Positions 24,783 to 32,462 of a stretch of 64,000 bases of DNA are shown piece by piece. Where the stretch lies: positions 1-64,000 of the forward strand of contig NZ_JAFMSY010000003.1 of assembly GCF_017916455.1 (NCBI RefSeq), given 5' to 3'. This stretch comes from Nocardioides xinjiangensis (GTDB taxonomy: Bacteria; Actinomycetota; Actinomycetes; Propionibacteriales; Nocardioidaceae). The notes beneath the pieces are model-generated. The model was given only the letters and a program-made list of their open reading frames with translations, made no database searches and was not told the origin of the DNA. Each line of letters starts with the position of its first letter. Within the stretch, counting starts at the first letter, position 1. The position numbers and the translations under genes are program-made.

Positions 24783-26309
24783 ATGTCGATGTTCAAGTGG
24801 GACGTGGTCGATCCCGCCCCGGGTGAGGCGGTGCTGCCGCAGCAGCGCCTGCCGTGGGGCAAGACGATCGGGCTCGGTGCCCAGCACGTGGTCGCCATGT
24901 TCGGCGCCACCTTCGTGTTCCCGCTGGTGATGGGGCTCGACGCCAACCTCGCCATCATGTTCTCGGGCCTCTGCACCATCCTGTTCCTGCTGATCGTCCA
25001 GAACCGGGTGCCCAGCTACCTCGGCACCAGTGCCTCCTTCGTCGCCTCGGTCGCCGCGATCCGCGCTCTCGACGAGGGCAACGACTCCTCGTACGTCACG
25101 GGCGCGATCCTCGTGGGCGGCCTGGTGCTCGCCGCGGTCGGCGTGCTGATCCACTTCGCCGGCGCCGAGCTGATCCACCGCATCCTGCCGCCCGCCGTGA
25201 CCGGCGCCGTCGTGATGCTCATCGGCTTCAACCTCGCCCCGGTCGTCGCGGGCATCTACTGGCCGCAGGACCAGTGGATCGCGCTCGCGACCGCGACCTT
25301 CATGGTGTTCGCCGCCGTCATGCTGCCGGGCTTCTGGTCGCGCATCGCGGTGTTCCTGGCCCTCATCTTCGGCTACCTGCTGTCGTGGCTCGCCGACCTG
25401 GTCTTCGGCCCCATCACCTCGGTCCTGGGCGGCGCGACCGAGGCCACCGAGCACGACCGCGTCTCGTGGGCGGGCGTCCAGGCCGCGGACTGGATCGGCC
25501 TGCCGAGCGGCACCCTGGCCGACGGCGTCTCCGTCGTCCACGGCCCGTCCTTCTCGCTGACCGCGATCCTGCTGGTCCTGCCGGGCGTCATCGCGCTGGT
25601 CGCCGAGAACACCGGACACGTCAAGGCGGTCGCCGAGATGACCGGCGAGGACCTCGACCCCTACATGGGCCGCGCGATCGGCGCCGACGGCGTCGCGACC
25701 GCGTTCGCCAGCGCCTTCGGTGGCTCGCCCACCACGACGTACGCCGAGAACATCGGGGTCATGGGCGCGACGCGCGTCTACTCCAGCGCCGCCTACTACG
25801 TCGCCGCGGTGGTCGCGATCCTGCTCGGGCTGTGCCCGAAGTTCGGCGCGATCGTCAACGCGACCCCGGGCGGCGTTCTCGGCGGCATCACCGTGGTGCT
25901 CTACGGGATGATCGGTCTGGTGGGAGCCAAGATCTGGGTGGAGAACGGCGTCGACTTCGGCAACCCGGTCAACCTGGTGGGCCTCGCCGGTGGCCTCATC
26001 GCCGGCATCGGCGGAGTGACCCTGACCTTCGGCGACGACTTCGAGCTCGGCGGCATCGCGCTGGGCACGATCCTGGTCATCGTGTTCTTCCACATGGTCA
26101 AGGGGCGGCTGGGTGAGTCCTCCACGTCCATCGCCGGCAGCCTCAACCACGTCGACCAGCATCGTCAGGCCGACCGGCCCGGTCGTGAGGGCTACGTCGA
26201 CGAGACCGTCCACCCGGACGACGCCGGACGGCCCGGACACGTCGAGGACCACCGGGGTCTCGGCGGCGACCAGGCGGATCGCCGGCGCGGCTCGCACCGG
26301 GACGACTGA
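24783..26309 (+). CDS. Uracil/xanthine permease (NCS2 family)
   Basis: A 508-residue nucleobase transporter. Family motifs include QHVVAMFGATFVFPLVMG in the first membrane helix, VPSYLGTSASF, VALVAENTGHVKAV and GGSPTTTYAENIGVMG; the two glutamates of the AEN motifs bind the base in UraA-type proteins. About 14 membrane segments are expected. After the last one the protein has a hydrophilic tail of about 65 residues rich in Asp, His, Arg and Gly, longer than usual. It is the first gene of a coupled operon with a molybdenum hydroxylase, four bases before coxM, so the imported base is probably the hydroxylase substrate. Confidence 0.92.
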   Translation: MSMFKWDVVDPAPGEAVLPQQRLPWGKTIGLGAQHVVAMFGATFVFPLVMGLDANLAIMFSGLCTILFLLIVQNRVPSYLGTSASFVASVAAIRALDEGNDSSYVTGAILVGGLVLAAVGVLIHFAGAELIHRILPPAVTGAVVMLIGFNLAPVVAGIYWPQDQWIALATATFMVFAAVMLPGFWSRIAVFLALIFGYLLSWLADLVFGPITSVLGGATEATEHDRVSWAGVQAADWIGLPSGTLADGVSVVHGPSFSLTAILLVLPGVIALVAENTGHVKAVAEMTGEDLDPYMGRAIGADGVATAFASAFGGSPTTTYAENIGVMGATRVYSSAAYYVAAVVAILLGLCPKFGAIVNATPGGVLGGITVVLYGMIGLVGAKIWVENGVDFGNPVNLVGLAGGLIAGIGGVTLTFGDDFELGGIALGTILVIVFFHMVKGRLGESSTSIAGSLNHVDQHRQADRPGREGYVDETVHPDDAGRPGHVEDHRGLGGDQADRRRGSHRDD

Positions 26310-26313
26310 CCTC

Positions 26314-27180
26314 GTGAAGCCCGCACCCTTCGCCTACCTGCGACCGTCCATCCTCGAGGAGGCCCTCGCGGCCCTCGCGGGCACGCAGGGGGCGAAGGTG
26401 CTGGCCGGCGGTCAGTCGCTCGTCCCGCTGCTGTCCATGCGCCTGGCCGCCCCGTCGATGCTGGTCGACATCAACGCCCTGCCCGACCTCGACCACGTGA
26501 CGTCTGACGACGACGGGGTGCGCGTGGGGGCGCTCGCCCGGCACGCCGACGTCCTGGCCTCCTCGGGGGCCGCGGCCGCCCAGCCGCTGCTCGCCATGGC
26601 GCTGAGCCACGTTGCCCACCCGACGATCCGCAACCGCGGCACCACCGTCGGCTCCGTGGTGCACGCCGACGCCGCGGCCGAGATGCCGATGGTGCTGCGG
26701 CTGCTGGAGGGCTCGGTGGACGTCGCGTCGGTGCGCGGCCGTCGTACCGTCCCGGCGGCGGAGCTGTTCGCCGGCCCGCTCGAGACGACGCTGGCCCACG
26801 ACGAGATCGCCGTCGAGGCGTTCTTCCCCGCCCTCGGGCCCGGCGCCGGGGTGGCGTTCCAGGAGATCGCCCGGCGCCACGGCGACTACGCCCTCGTCGG
26901 GGCCGCCGCGCACGTCGAGACCGACGGCGACGCGGTCACCCGCGCGCGCGTGGGCTACGTCTCGGCCAGCGACGTGCCGGTCGTCGTCGACGTCACCGAC
27001 GCCGTGACGGACCCTGCCGGCGACCCCGCCGCCGCCGCGCTCGCGGAGCTCGAGCCGGCCGGCGACATCCACGCGAGCGCCGCCTACCGGGCCCACCTCG
27101 TCACGGTGCTCACCCCGCGGGTGCTGGCCGACGCGACCGACCACGCCCGCAGGCGGGCCGGCGAGAGGAGCAGCGCATGA
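26314..27180 (+). CDS. Molybdenum hydroxylase FAD-binding subunit (CoxM/XdhB type)
   Basis: A 288-residue flavoprotein subunit of the xanthine dehydrogenase family. The FAD motifs are [13 protein letters not shown] and [20 protein letters not shown], followed by the C-terminal CO_deh_flav domain. It passes electrons from the 2Fe-2S subunit to an acceptor. GTG 26314 starts right after the permease and ATGA joins it to coxS. The usual second TIRNRGT-G-G is slightly changed (GTTVGS). Confidence 0.92.
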   Translation: MKPAPFAYLRPSILEEALAALAGTQGAKVLAGGQSLVPLLSMRLAAPSMLVDINALPDLDHVTSDDDGVRVGALARHADVLASSGAAAAQPLLAMALSHVAHPTIRNRGTTVGSVVHADAAAEMPMVLRLLEGSVDVASVRGRRTVPAAELFAGPLETTLAHDEIAVEAFFPALGPGAGVAFQEIARRHGDYALVGAAAHVETDGDAVTRARVGYVSASDVPVVVDVTDAVTDPAGDPAAAALAELEPAGDIHASAAYRAHLVTVLTPRVLADATDHARRRAGERSSA

Positions 27181-27719
27181 CCAGTCCCGCACCCGAGGAG
27201 CTGCACGACGTGCGCCTGCGCGTGAACGGCTCCGTCCACGAGGTACGGGTCCCGGCCCGACGGCTGCTCTCCGACGCGCTGCGGCACGACTGCGGGCTCA
27301 CCGGCACCCACGTCGGCTGCGAGCACGGCGTCTGCGGCGCCTGCACGATCCTCGTGGACGGCAGGCCGGTGCGGTCCTGCCTGATGCTCGCGGTGTCGGC
27401 GGTCGACGCCGAGATCACGACGGTCGAGGGGCTGACCGAGCCCGACGGCTCGCTGTCGCCGGTGCAGCAGGCGTTCTCCGACTGCCACGGCCTGCAGTGC
27501 GGCTTCTGCACGCCGGGCTTCCTGACGACCATCACGGCGGGCCTGCGGGAGAACCCCGACCCCTCGGAGGACGAGGCCCGGGAGATGATCGCGGGCAACC
27601 TGTGCCGCTGCACCGGCTACCAGAACATCGTGCGCTCGGTGCTGCGCGCCGCCGAGATCGGCGCCGAGGGCCCTGCCTCCCGCTCCACCGACGTCGACGG
27701 CGGGGGTGAGGACCGGTGA
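27177..27719 (+). CDS. Molybdenum hydroxylase 2Fe-2S subunit (CoxS/XdhC type)
   Basis: A 180-residue iron-sulfur subunit. The plant-ferredoxin cluster motif [16 protein letters not shown] plus a later cysteine binds the first cluster. The second helical domain has CGFCTPGF and CRCTGYQNI for the cluster near the molybdopterin. It transfers electrons from the large subunit to FAD. A hydrophilic extension of about 20 residues follows the last motif. ATGA and GTGA overlaps couple it to both neighbours. Confidence 0.95.
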   Translation: MTSPAPEELHDVRLRVNGSVHEVRVPARRLLSDALRHDCGLTGTHVGCEHGVCGACTILVDGRPVRSCLMLAVSAVDAEITTVEGLTEPDGSLSPVQQAFSDCHGLQCGFCTPGFLTTITAGLRENPDPSEDEAREMIAGNLCRCTGYQNIVRSVLRAAEIGAEGPASRSTDVDGGGEDR

Positions 27720-30163
27720 CCACGAAGCTCTTCGGCAGCAGGGTCCCCCGGGTGGAGGACCAGCGGTTCCTGCGCGGGCAGGGACGCTACGTCGACGACC
27801 TGCTCCACGACGACCCGCGCCTGCTGCACGCGGCGGTGCTGCGCTCGCCCCACGCGCACGCCCGCGTCGTCGACATCGACGTCGCCGACGTGCTGGACGT
27901 CGAGGGCGTCGTCGCGGTGTGGACCTGGGACGACCTCACCGGGCCGATGGCCGAGCCGCTGCCGTTGCTCATCCCGCACCCCACGCTCACCCACGGCCGC
28001 ACGCAGTACGCCCTCGCGAAGGACGAGGTCAACTACGTCGGCGAGGCGATCGCCTTCGTCGTCGCGACCGACCGCTACGTCGCCGAGGACGCGGTCTCGC
28101 GCATCCGCGTCGACTACGAGCAGCTCCCGCCGGTCGTCGGCATCGCTGCCGCCAGGGAAGCCGCGCGCGCGGTGCACGACGACGTGCCCGACAACGTCGG
28201 CGCCCGCATGGTGCAGGAGACCGGCGACGCGCGGGCCGCCATCGCGGCCGCACCGCACACGCTCACGCTCGACCTCGACGTCGAGCGCTCGGCCTGCACG
28301 CCGATGGAGGGCCGCGGCACCGTGGCGCGGTGGGACCCCGACACCAGCCGGCTGACGGTGTGGTCGTCGACCCAGACCTCCACCGGCGTACGAGGCTGCG
28401 TGGCCGCCAAGCTCGGCCTGGACCTCGCGAAGGTCGACGTGGTCACCCCCGACGTGGGCGGCGGCTTCGGCGTGAAGATCAACCACCCGTGGCCCGAGGA
28501 GCTGCTGGTGCCGCTCGCGGCGATGACGCTGGGCCGGCCGGTGAAGTTCACCGAGGACCGCCGCGAGCACTTCATCTCCTCCGCGCACGAGCGGGCGCAG
28601 CAGCACCACGTGGAGGTCGGCTTCGACGACGACGGCCGCCTCCTCGGCCTCAGCGTGGAGTTCTGGCACGACCACGGCGCCTACACGCCCTACGGCCTCA
28701 TCGTCCCGATCATCACCTCCACTCAGCTGCTCGGACCGTACAAGCCGCAGAACTACCGGGTGGCGTTCGAGTCGCTCTACACCAACACCGTGATCGTCAC
28801 GCCCTACCGCGGCGCCGGCCGCCCGCAGGGCTGCTTCGTGATGGAGCGGACGATGGACGCGATCGCGGCGTACCTCGGCACGGACCGCACCGAGGTGCGC
28901 AGCGCGAACTTCATCCAGCCCGACGAGTTCCCCTACGAGCACGGGCTCGTGTTCCAGGACGGTCGCGAGCTGACCTACGACTCCGGTGACTACCCGGCGT
29001 CCCTCGCCAAGCTCAAGGAGCTGGTCGGGTGGGACGAGTTCGAGGACTTCCGCGCCGAGATGGCCGCCGAGGGCCGCCGGGTGGGCATCGGCCTCGCCTG
29101 CTACGTCGAGGGCACCGGCGTCGGCCCCTACGAGGGCGCGCACGTGCACATCGAGACCTCCGGCAGGGTCAAGGTCGCCACCGGGCTCACCACGCAGGGG
29201 CAGGGCCACCAGACCGCCTTCGCGCAGATCGTCGCCGACACGCTCGGGGTGCGGTTCGAGGACGTCGAGATCACCACCGGCGACACCCGCAAGATGCCGT
29301 ACGCCGTGGGCACCTTCGCCTCCCGGGCGGCCGTGATGAGCGGTTCGGCGATCCACCTCGCGGCGCTGCGGGCGAAGGAGAAGGCGCTGCGGATCGCCGC
29401 GGAGGCGCTCGAGGCCGACGAGTCCGACCTCGAGATCGCCGACGGGGTGGTCTCGGTGCGGGGCACCGACGCCTCGATCGACCTCGGCACCGTCGCCGTG
29501 CTGTCGAACCCCCTGCGCTACGCCTTCGACGAGGCGTCCAAGGCCGCGACGCAGTTCTCCGTGGGCGACCCCGGCAAGCCGCCCGTCGCGGAGGACGACG
29601 AGCCGGGGCTGGAGGGCAAGGACTTCTACTCGCCGGCGCGGTCGACGTTCGCCAACGGCATGCACGCGGTGATCGTCGAGACCGACCCCGACACCGCCGA
29701 GATCAGCATCCTCAAGTACGCCGTCGTGCACGACTGCGGTCACCTCATCAACCCGATGATCGTCGAGGGGCAGATCCACGGCGGGGTGGCCCAGGGTGTC
29801 GGCGGCGCGCTCTACGAGCGGATGGCCTACGACGAGTCGGGGCAGCTGCTCAACGCCTCGTTCATGGACTTCCTCATGCCCTACGTCACCGAGGTGCCGA
29901 CCTCGATCGACATCGACCACCTCGAGACGCCGTCCCCGCTCAACCCGCTGGGCATCAAGGGCGCCGGCGAGGCGGGTGTCATCCCGTCCGCCGCGGTGTT
30001 CGCGGCGGCCATCGAGGACGCCGAGCGGCCCCACCACCCGGACCTGGCGATCACCGCGATGCCGATCTCGCCGTCCGAGCTGTTCGAGCTGCGCCTCGCG
30101 CACGCCGCCGAGCCCGCCGCCGAGCCCGCCGCCGAGCACGCCGCCCAGAAGGAGACCCGATGA
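27716..30163 (+). CDS. Molybdenum hydroxylase large subunit (not a form I CO dehydrogenase)
   Basis: An 815-residue molybdopterin-binding subunit. An N-terminal aldehyde-oxidase a/b hammerhead begins at RVPRVEDQRFLRGQGRYVDD (cited in part: EDQRFLRGQG). GGGFGVK, the YRGAGRP loop (residues 364-370) and the catalytic-glutamate motif KGAGEAG near the C terminus are present. Form I CO dehydrogenases carry a Cu-binding cysteine in an AYRCSFR loop. Here the loop is PYRGAGR, so the enzyme should hydroxylate a heterocycle or aldehyde. The permease upstream and the barbiturase-family gene at 47.7 kb suggest uracil or a related base. The tail is a repetitive Ala/Glu/Pro sequence. Confidence 0.93.
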   Translation: MTTKLFGSRVPRVEDQRFLRGQGRYVDDLLHDDPRLLHAAVLRSPHAHARVVDIDVADVLDVEGVVAVWTWDDLTGPMAEPLPLLIPHPTLTHGRTQYALAKDEVNYVGEAIAFVVATDRYVAEDAVSRIRVDYEQLPPVVGIAAAREAARAVHDDVPDNVGARMVQETGDARAAIAAAPHTLTLDLDVERSACTPMEGRGTVARWDPDTSRLTVWSSTQTSTGVRGCVAAKLGLDLAKVDVVTPDVGGGFGVKINHPWPEELLVPLAAMTLGRPVKFTEDRREHFISSAHERAQQHHVEVGFDDDGRLLGLSVEFWHDHGAYTPYGLIVPIITSTQLLGPYKPQNYRVAFESLYTNTVIVTPYRGAGRPQGCFVMERTMDAIAAYLGTDRTEVRSANFIQPDEFPYEHGLVFQDGRELTYDSGDYPASLAKLKELVGWDEFEDFRAEMAAEGRRVGIGLACYVEGTGVGPYEGAHVHIETSGRVKVATGLTTQGQGHQTAFAQIVADTLGVRFEDVEITTGDTRKMPYAVGTFASRAAVMSGSAIHLAALRAKEKALRIAAEALEADESDLEIADGVVSVRGTDASIDLGTVAVLSNPLRYAFDEASKAATQFSVGDPGKPPVAEDDEPGLEGKDFYSPARSTFANGMHAVIVETDPDTAEISILKYAVVHDCGHLINPMIVEGQIHGGVAQGVGGALYERMAYDESGQLLNASFMDFLMPYVTEVPTSIDIDHLETPSPLNPLGIKGAGEAGVIPSAAVFAAAIEDAERPHHPDLAITAMPISPSELFELRLAHAAEPAAEPAAEHAAQKETR

Positions 30164-30789
30164 AGTTCACCGGAGAGAACGTCCTGGCCGCTCCCGTGGA
30201 GAAGGCGTGGGACGCGCTGCTCGACCCGGCGGTCCTCGTCCGCACCATCCCGGGCTGCGAGCGGCTCGAGGCGACGGGGGACAACGCGTACGCCATGACC
30301 GTGACCGCGGGGGTCGCCTCGATCCGCGGGACGTACGCCGGCTCCTGCGTGCTGACCGACCTGGTCGAGCACGAGTCGCTGGTGATGAGGCTCGAGGGCG
30401 CAGGCGCGCCGGGCACGATCGGCGCGACGGTCGACGTGCGGTTCACCCCCGAGGGGTCCTCGACGCGGGTGTCCTACGACGCCGACGCCGTCGTGGGCGG
30501 CATGATCGGCGGGGTCGGCCAGCGGATGCTGACCAGCGTCTCGCGCCGGATGGCGGGCGAGTTCTTCGGCAACGTCGACGCGGTGCTGGCCGGCGGGGGC
30601 GCCGCCGCCCCGTCCGTGACCGAGCCCGGTGAGGGCGCCGCCAGCGCTTCCCCCGAGCCGGCGACCGGCCGGGTGTTCACGGCCCCGGCCGCCGCCGCCA
30701 CGACGGGGTCGCGCCAGGAGTTCCTGCTCGGCATCGCGGTCGGTGCCGGTCTGGTCACGCTCGGCGTGCTGATCGGGCGTCGCCGGTGA
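30160..30789 (+). CDS. coxG: CoxG-like SRPBCC membrane-recruiting protein
   Basis: A 209-residue protein. An SRPBCC/CoxG domain (about 1-145, starting MKFTGENVLAAPVEKAWDAL; IPGCERLE and GVASIRGTY are typical) is joined by an Ala/Pro/Thr linker to a C-terminal hydrophobic anchor (about 186-205, FLLGIAVGAGLVTLGVLIG). CoxG proteins bind quinone or recruit the hydroxylase to the membrane for electron transfer. The ATGA overlap with the large subunit supports this. Confidence 0.9.
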   Translation: MKFTGENVLAAPVEKAWDALLDPAVLVRTIPGCERLEATGDNAYAMTVTAGVASIRGTYAGSCVLTDLVEHESLVMRLEGAGAPGTIGATVDVRFTPEGSSTRVSYDADAVVGGMIGGVGQRMLTSVSRRMAGEFFGNVDAVLAGGGAAAPSVTEPGEGAASASPEPATGRVFTAPAAAATTGSRQEFLLGIAVGAGLVTLGVLIGRRR

Positions 30790-32177
30790 CCGACCTGACG
30801 GTCGACTCCACCGCCCGCGAGCAGGCGGCTGCGGTGCGCTCGGGCGAGGTCTCGGCCCGCGAGCTGCTCGAGCTGCACCTCGACCGGATCGAGGAGCGCA
30901 ACCCCGGGCTCAACGCCATCGTGTCCCTCGACGCGGAGCGGGCACGCGCGGCGGCGGCGGTCGCCGACCAGGCGCAGGCCTCCGGCGAGGAGTGCGGACC
31001 GCTGCACGGCCTGCCCTTCGCGGTGAAGGACACGCACGCGCTCCGCGGCTGGCGCACGACGTACGGCTCGCCGATCCACGCCGACGCCGTCGCCGACCAC
31101 GACGACCTGCTGGTGGAGCGGATCCGTCGAGCCGGTGCGGTCTTCGTCGGCAAGACCAACGTCCCGGAGTTCGCCGCCGGCTCGCACACCTTCAACACCG
31201 TCTTCGGCGTCACCCGCAACCCCGTCGACCCCTCGCGCTCGGCGGGCGGGTCGAGCGGGGGAGCGGCCTGCGCGCTGGCGTCCGGCATGGTGCCCCTCGC
31301 CGACGGCTCCGACATGGGCGGCTCGCTGCGCAACCCGGCGTCGTTCTGCGGGGTGGTCGGCATGCGGCCCTCCCTCGGCCGGGTGCCGGAGTGGCCGCTG
31401 TACAACCAGTGGGAGACGACGTCGGTGGGCGGCCCGATGGGGCGCAACGTGGGTGACGTGGCCCTGCTGCTGTCCGTCATCGCGGGCCCTGACCCGCGCG
31501 CGCCGCACGCGCTGGGCGACCCCGGCTCCGCGTTCGCCCCTCCGCTGGCGCCCGCCCCGCTGGCGGGCCTGCGCGTGGCGTCCTCGGTCGACCTCGGCGG
31601 GGCGCTCGTGGTCGACCACGAGGTCGCCGCCGTCGTACGCTCCGCCGCCGCGCGGCTCTCCGACGCCGGTGCCGCCGTGGTCGAGGCCGCGCCCGACCTC
31701 GCGCTGGCCGACGACACCTTCCGCACGCTGCGGGCGTGGCACTTCCAGGCGAAGCTCGGCCCGCTGCTCGCCCGGCACCCGACGTCGTTCAAGCCCTCGC
31801 TGGAGGCCAACATCCGCGCCGGCGAGTCGCTGACGGGCGCGGATGTCGCGCGCGCGTACGCCCAGCGCACCGCCCTGTCGGAGACGATGCGGCTGTTCTT
31901 CGGCGACCACGACGTCCTGCTGCTGCCGACCTCGCAGGTGCCTCCGTTCCCGGTGGAGCAGGAGTACCCGGAGTCGATCAACGGCCAGGAGATGCCCGAC
32001 TACCTGGCCTGGATGCGCTCGGCGTACTTCATCACCGTCACCGGCTGTCCCGCGATCTCCGTGCCGGCCGGCCGCACCGCCGAGGGGCTGCCCGTCGGCG
32101 TCCAGCTCGTCGCACGCCACGGTGCCGACCGCCGCCTCCTCGAGGTCGCGGCCGCCGTGGAGGAGCTGCTCGGCTGA
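30786..32177 (+). CDS. Amidase-signature-family hydrolase
   Basis: A 463-residue amidase with the Ser-cisSer-Lys triad context: catalytic lysine in LPFAVKDTHAL (about residue 80), glycine-rich signature SAGGSSGGAACALA, and nucleophile serine in DMGGSLRNPASFCG. It is the last gene of the permease-hydroxylase operon (GTGA overlap with coxG). Enzymes of this family include ureidomalonase- and biuret-hydrolase-like activities. In this context malonamate, ureidomalonate or another small amide is a reasonable but unproven substrate. Two hairpins follow its stop. Confidence 0.9.
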   Translation: MTDLTVDSTAREQAAAVRSGEVSARELLELHLDRIEERNPGLNAIVSLDAERARAAAAVADQAQASGEECGPLHGLPFAVKDTHALRGWRTTYGSPIHADAVADHDDLLVERIRRAGAVFVGKTNVPEFAAGSHTFNTVFGVTRNPVDPSRSAGGSSGGAACALASGMVPLADGSDMGGSLRNPASFCGVVGMRPSLGRVPEWPLYNQWETTSVGGPMGRNVGDVALLLSVIAGPDPRAPHALGDPGSAFAPPLAPAPLAGLRVASSVDLGGALVVDHEVAAVVRSAAARLSDAGAAVVEAAPDLALADDTFRTLRAWHFQAKLGPLLARHPTSFKPSLEANIRAGESLTGADVARAYAQRTALSETMRLFFGDHDVLLLPTSQVPPFPVEQEYPESINGQEMPDYLAWMRSAYFITVTGCPAISVPAGRTAEGLPVGVQLVARHGADRRLLEVAAAVEELLG

Positions 32178-32198
32178 GCGGACTTCCCGGGGGTTGTC

Positions 32199-32259
32199 CG
32201 AACTTCTCGGGGTGTGCAGGCCCCCGGAAGTTCGCAATCCCCCGCTTAGGCGGGGGATT
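32199..32259. terminator. Two consecutive hairpins after the amidase gene
   Basis: The first pairs CGAACTTCTCGGGG (32199-32212) with CCCCCGGAAGTTCG (32221-32234) around an eight-base loop. The second is a perfect 10-bp stem, AATCCCCCGC (32236-32245) with GCGGGGGATT (32250-32259), around a TTAG loop. Their position directly after the operon stop suggests termination, although no T tract follows. Confidence 0.65.
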
Positions 32260-32387
32260 CGCGACGACCCCCACCCTGTGGACAGACCTGTGCACGAACC
32301 ACCCGAGGCTGGGGACGAGCACCCCGGCGCTGTGCACGACCCGCCGGAGCCGGAGGTACGCCGCACACGCAACCCGTACCGCAGGAC

Positions 32388-32416
32388 TTGCCGACGAAAC
32401 GGCGTTCGGTCGGCAA
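32388..32416. promoter_or_regulatory. Inverted repeat upstream of hyuA
   Basis: TTGCCGAC (32388-32395) and GTCGGCAA (32409-32416) are perfect 8-bp arms separated by 13 bases, 46 bases before the hyuA ATG. The half-site GGCAAC also occurs upstream of arcC (46617-46622 and, inverted, 46656-46661), so both could be sites of one regulator. Confidence 0.4.
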
Positions 32417-32462
32417 CGTCTGCCGTGGCCTACGCCGCGGCCGCCTCGGTTGAATCGTCCCC

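Larger units (their letters stand above)
32178..32462. other. Intergenic region between amidase and hydantoinase operons
   Basis: A 285-base gap. It holds two adjacent hairpins (32199-32259), a 19-base sequence also found at 63669 (32274-32292) and an inverted repeat (32388-32416) upstream of hyuA. The hyuA ATG at 32463 follows TTGAAT by seven bases. No small gene is convincing. Confidence 0.5.

Noticed and set aside
26314..30789. Aerobic CO dehydrogenase operon
   Set aside because: The large subunit lacks the AYRCSFR-type copper loop.
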